Shown: positions 63,777 to 64,000 of the stretch, one piece after another
Position numbering within the stretch: position 1 is the first letter of the stretch
Layout of the letters: each line of letters opens with the position of its first letter
Source of the DNA: Methanothrix sp.
Lineage (GTDB): Archaea; Halobacteriota; Methanosarcinia; Methanotrichales; Methanotrichaceae
Reading direction: 5' to 3'
Assembly (NCBI GenBank): GCA_011620785.1
Contig: WOYM01000116.1
Coordinates: 1-64,000 of the forward strand
DNA length: 64,000 bases
Translations under genes and position numbers: made by a program
The notes under the pieces: generated by a model
Seen by the model: the letters and a program-made list of their open reading frames with translations, nothing else
Databases searched by the model: none
What the model was told of the DNA's origin: nothing

Positions 63777-63993
63777 GTTGCCTGTTTTGTCCCCGGAGAA
63801 GCTTGCCAGAGCTCTTGAAAAGAAGGGATTTGTATTGGATAGAATCAGGGGCAGCCATCATGTTTATTGCCATCCAGATCTTGATGTCACAGTTACAATT
63901 CCATTCCACAAAAAAGAGGTAGGAAAAGGACTTCTTATTGAGATAATTAAACAAGCAGAAATATCGCGAGAGGAGCTATTGGATCTCCTATAG
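63769..63993 (+). CDS. hicA: HicA-family mRNA interferase toxin
   Basis: A 74-aa dsRBD-like fold toxin. KLPVLSPEKLARALEKKGF and DRIRGSHHVYCHPD contain the catalytic His and the G-S-H motif, and TIPFHKKEVGKGLLIEIIKQ is the conserved second half. HicA cleaves mRNA when free of HicB. The antitoxin-first order is common in this family. It is complete within the window. Confidence 0.92.
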   Translation: MPKLPVLSPEKLARALEKKGFVLDRIRGSHHVYCHPDLDVTVTIPFHKKEVGKGLLIEIIKQAEISREELLDLL

Positions 63994-64000
63994 GAAACAT

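Noticed and set aside
1..64000. CRISPR array or cas genes
   Set aside because: No regularly spaced direct repeats and no Cas-like protein noticed anywhere in the window.

Overview
The window is archaeal and most like a Methanosarcinales methanogen, probably Methanothrix (Methanosaeta). This is inferred from gene content, not from a search. Supporting features are a nine-subunit A1AO ATP synthase operon in the order H-I-K-E-C-F-A-B-D, archaeal RNA polymerase subunits N and K, ribosomal protein L18e, a mevalonate/isopentenyl-phosphate-kinase lipid pathway, a form III RuBisCO with a complete active site, an AksA-type homocitrate synthase (coenzyme B), an archaeal initiator tRNA, TATA boxes, and Shine-Dalgarno sites of the GGAGG/GGTGA type.

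Layout. 1-5.3 kb: initiator tRNA-Met, RNase HII, a class V aminotransferase, TrpB2 and an AcoX-like NAD kinase homologue. 5.4-14.1 kb (minus strand): the ATP synthase operon, ending in a small membrane protein coupled to atpD. 14.2-19.1 kb: a carbon module with RuBisCO on the minus strand, divergent from class I FBPase, class II FBP aldolase and the bifunctional FBP aldolase/phosphatase. 19.2-20.6 kb: an unknown protein and a truncated nitroreductase. 20.6-29.0 kb (minus strand): the archaeal superoperon rpl18e-rplM-rpsI-rpoN-tRNA-Pro-rpoK-rpsB-memo-mvk-ipk-fni-rnj-ids, behind a TATA box and a hairpin-rich leader. Enolase, often found between rpoK and rpsB, is absent.

29.2-35.1 kb is accessory: two membrane proteins, an IS200/IS605-like end, a dispersed 60-bp repeat, a zinc-ribbon membrane protein, a frameshifted PGF-CTERM surface-protein relic, a 33-residue membrane peptide, a secreted surface protein and a winged-helix protein. 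35.2-55.4 kb is a surface-glycan region. It holds two GlmU-like enzymes, GlmS, a full Wbp-type set (E-B-D-A-I) for a 2,3-diacetamido uronic acid nucleotide sugar, four GT4-like glycosyltransferases, one GT2, a flippase and RmlA/B/D/C for dTDP-rhamnose. Two further IS200/IS605-like hairpins lie in it. One forms the 3' end of the wbpB-like gene and the other carries a readable TnpB tail.

55.6-59.6 kb (minus strand) holds AksA, a glutamine amidotransferase overlapping a Dph6-like ATP pyrophosphatase, and cobyric acid synthase. 59.8-64 kb mixes intact and decayed genes: an iron-sulfur flavoprotein, a dinB relic, a DUF3786 protein, a PerM-type membrane protein, a broken EamA transporter and a HicBA toxin-antitoxin pair.

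No clearly undescribed defence or biosynthetic system was found. The most interesting leads are the RuBisCO/FBP cluster, the amidotransferase/Dph6 pair, the superoperon leader with its TTG starts, and the IS200/IS605-like ends merged into host genes. Start sites were chosen by eye from Shine-Dalgarno spacing, overlaps and family N-termini.
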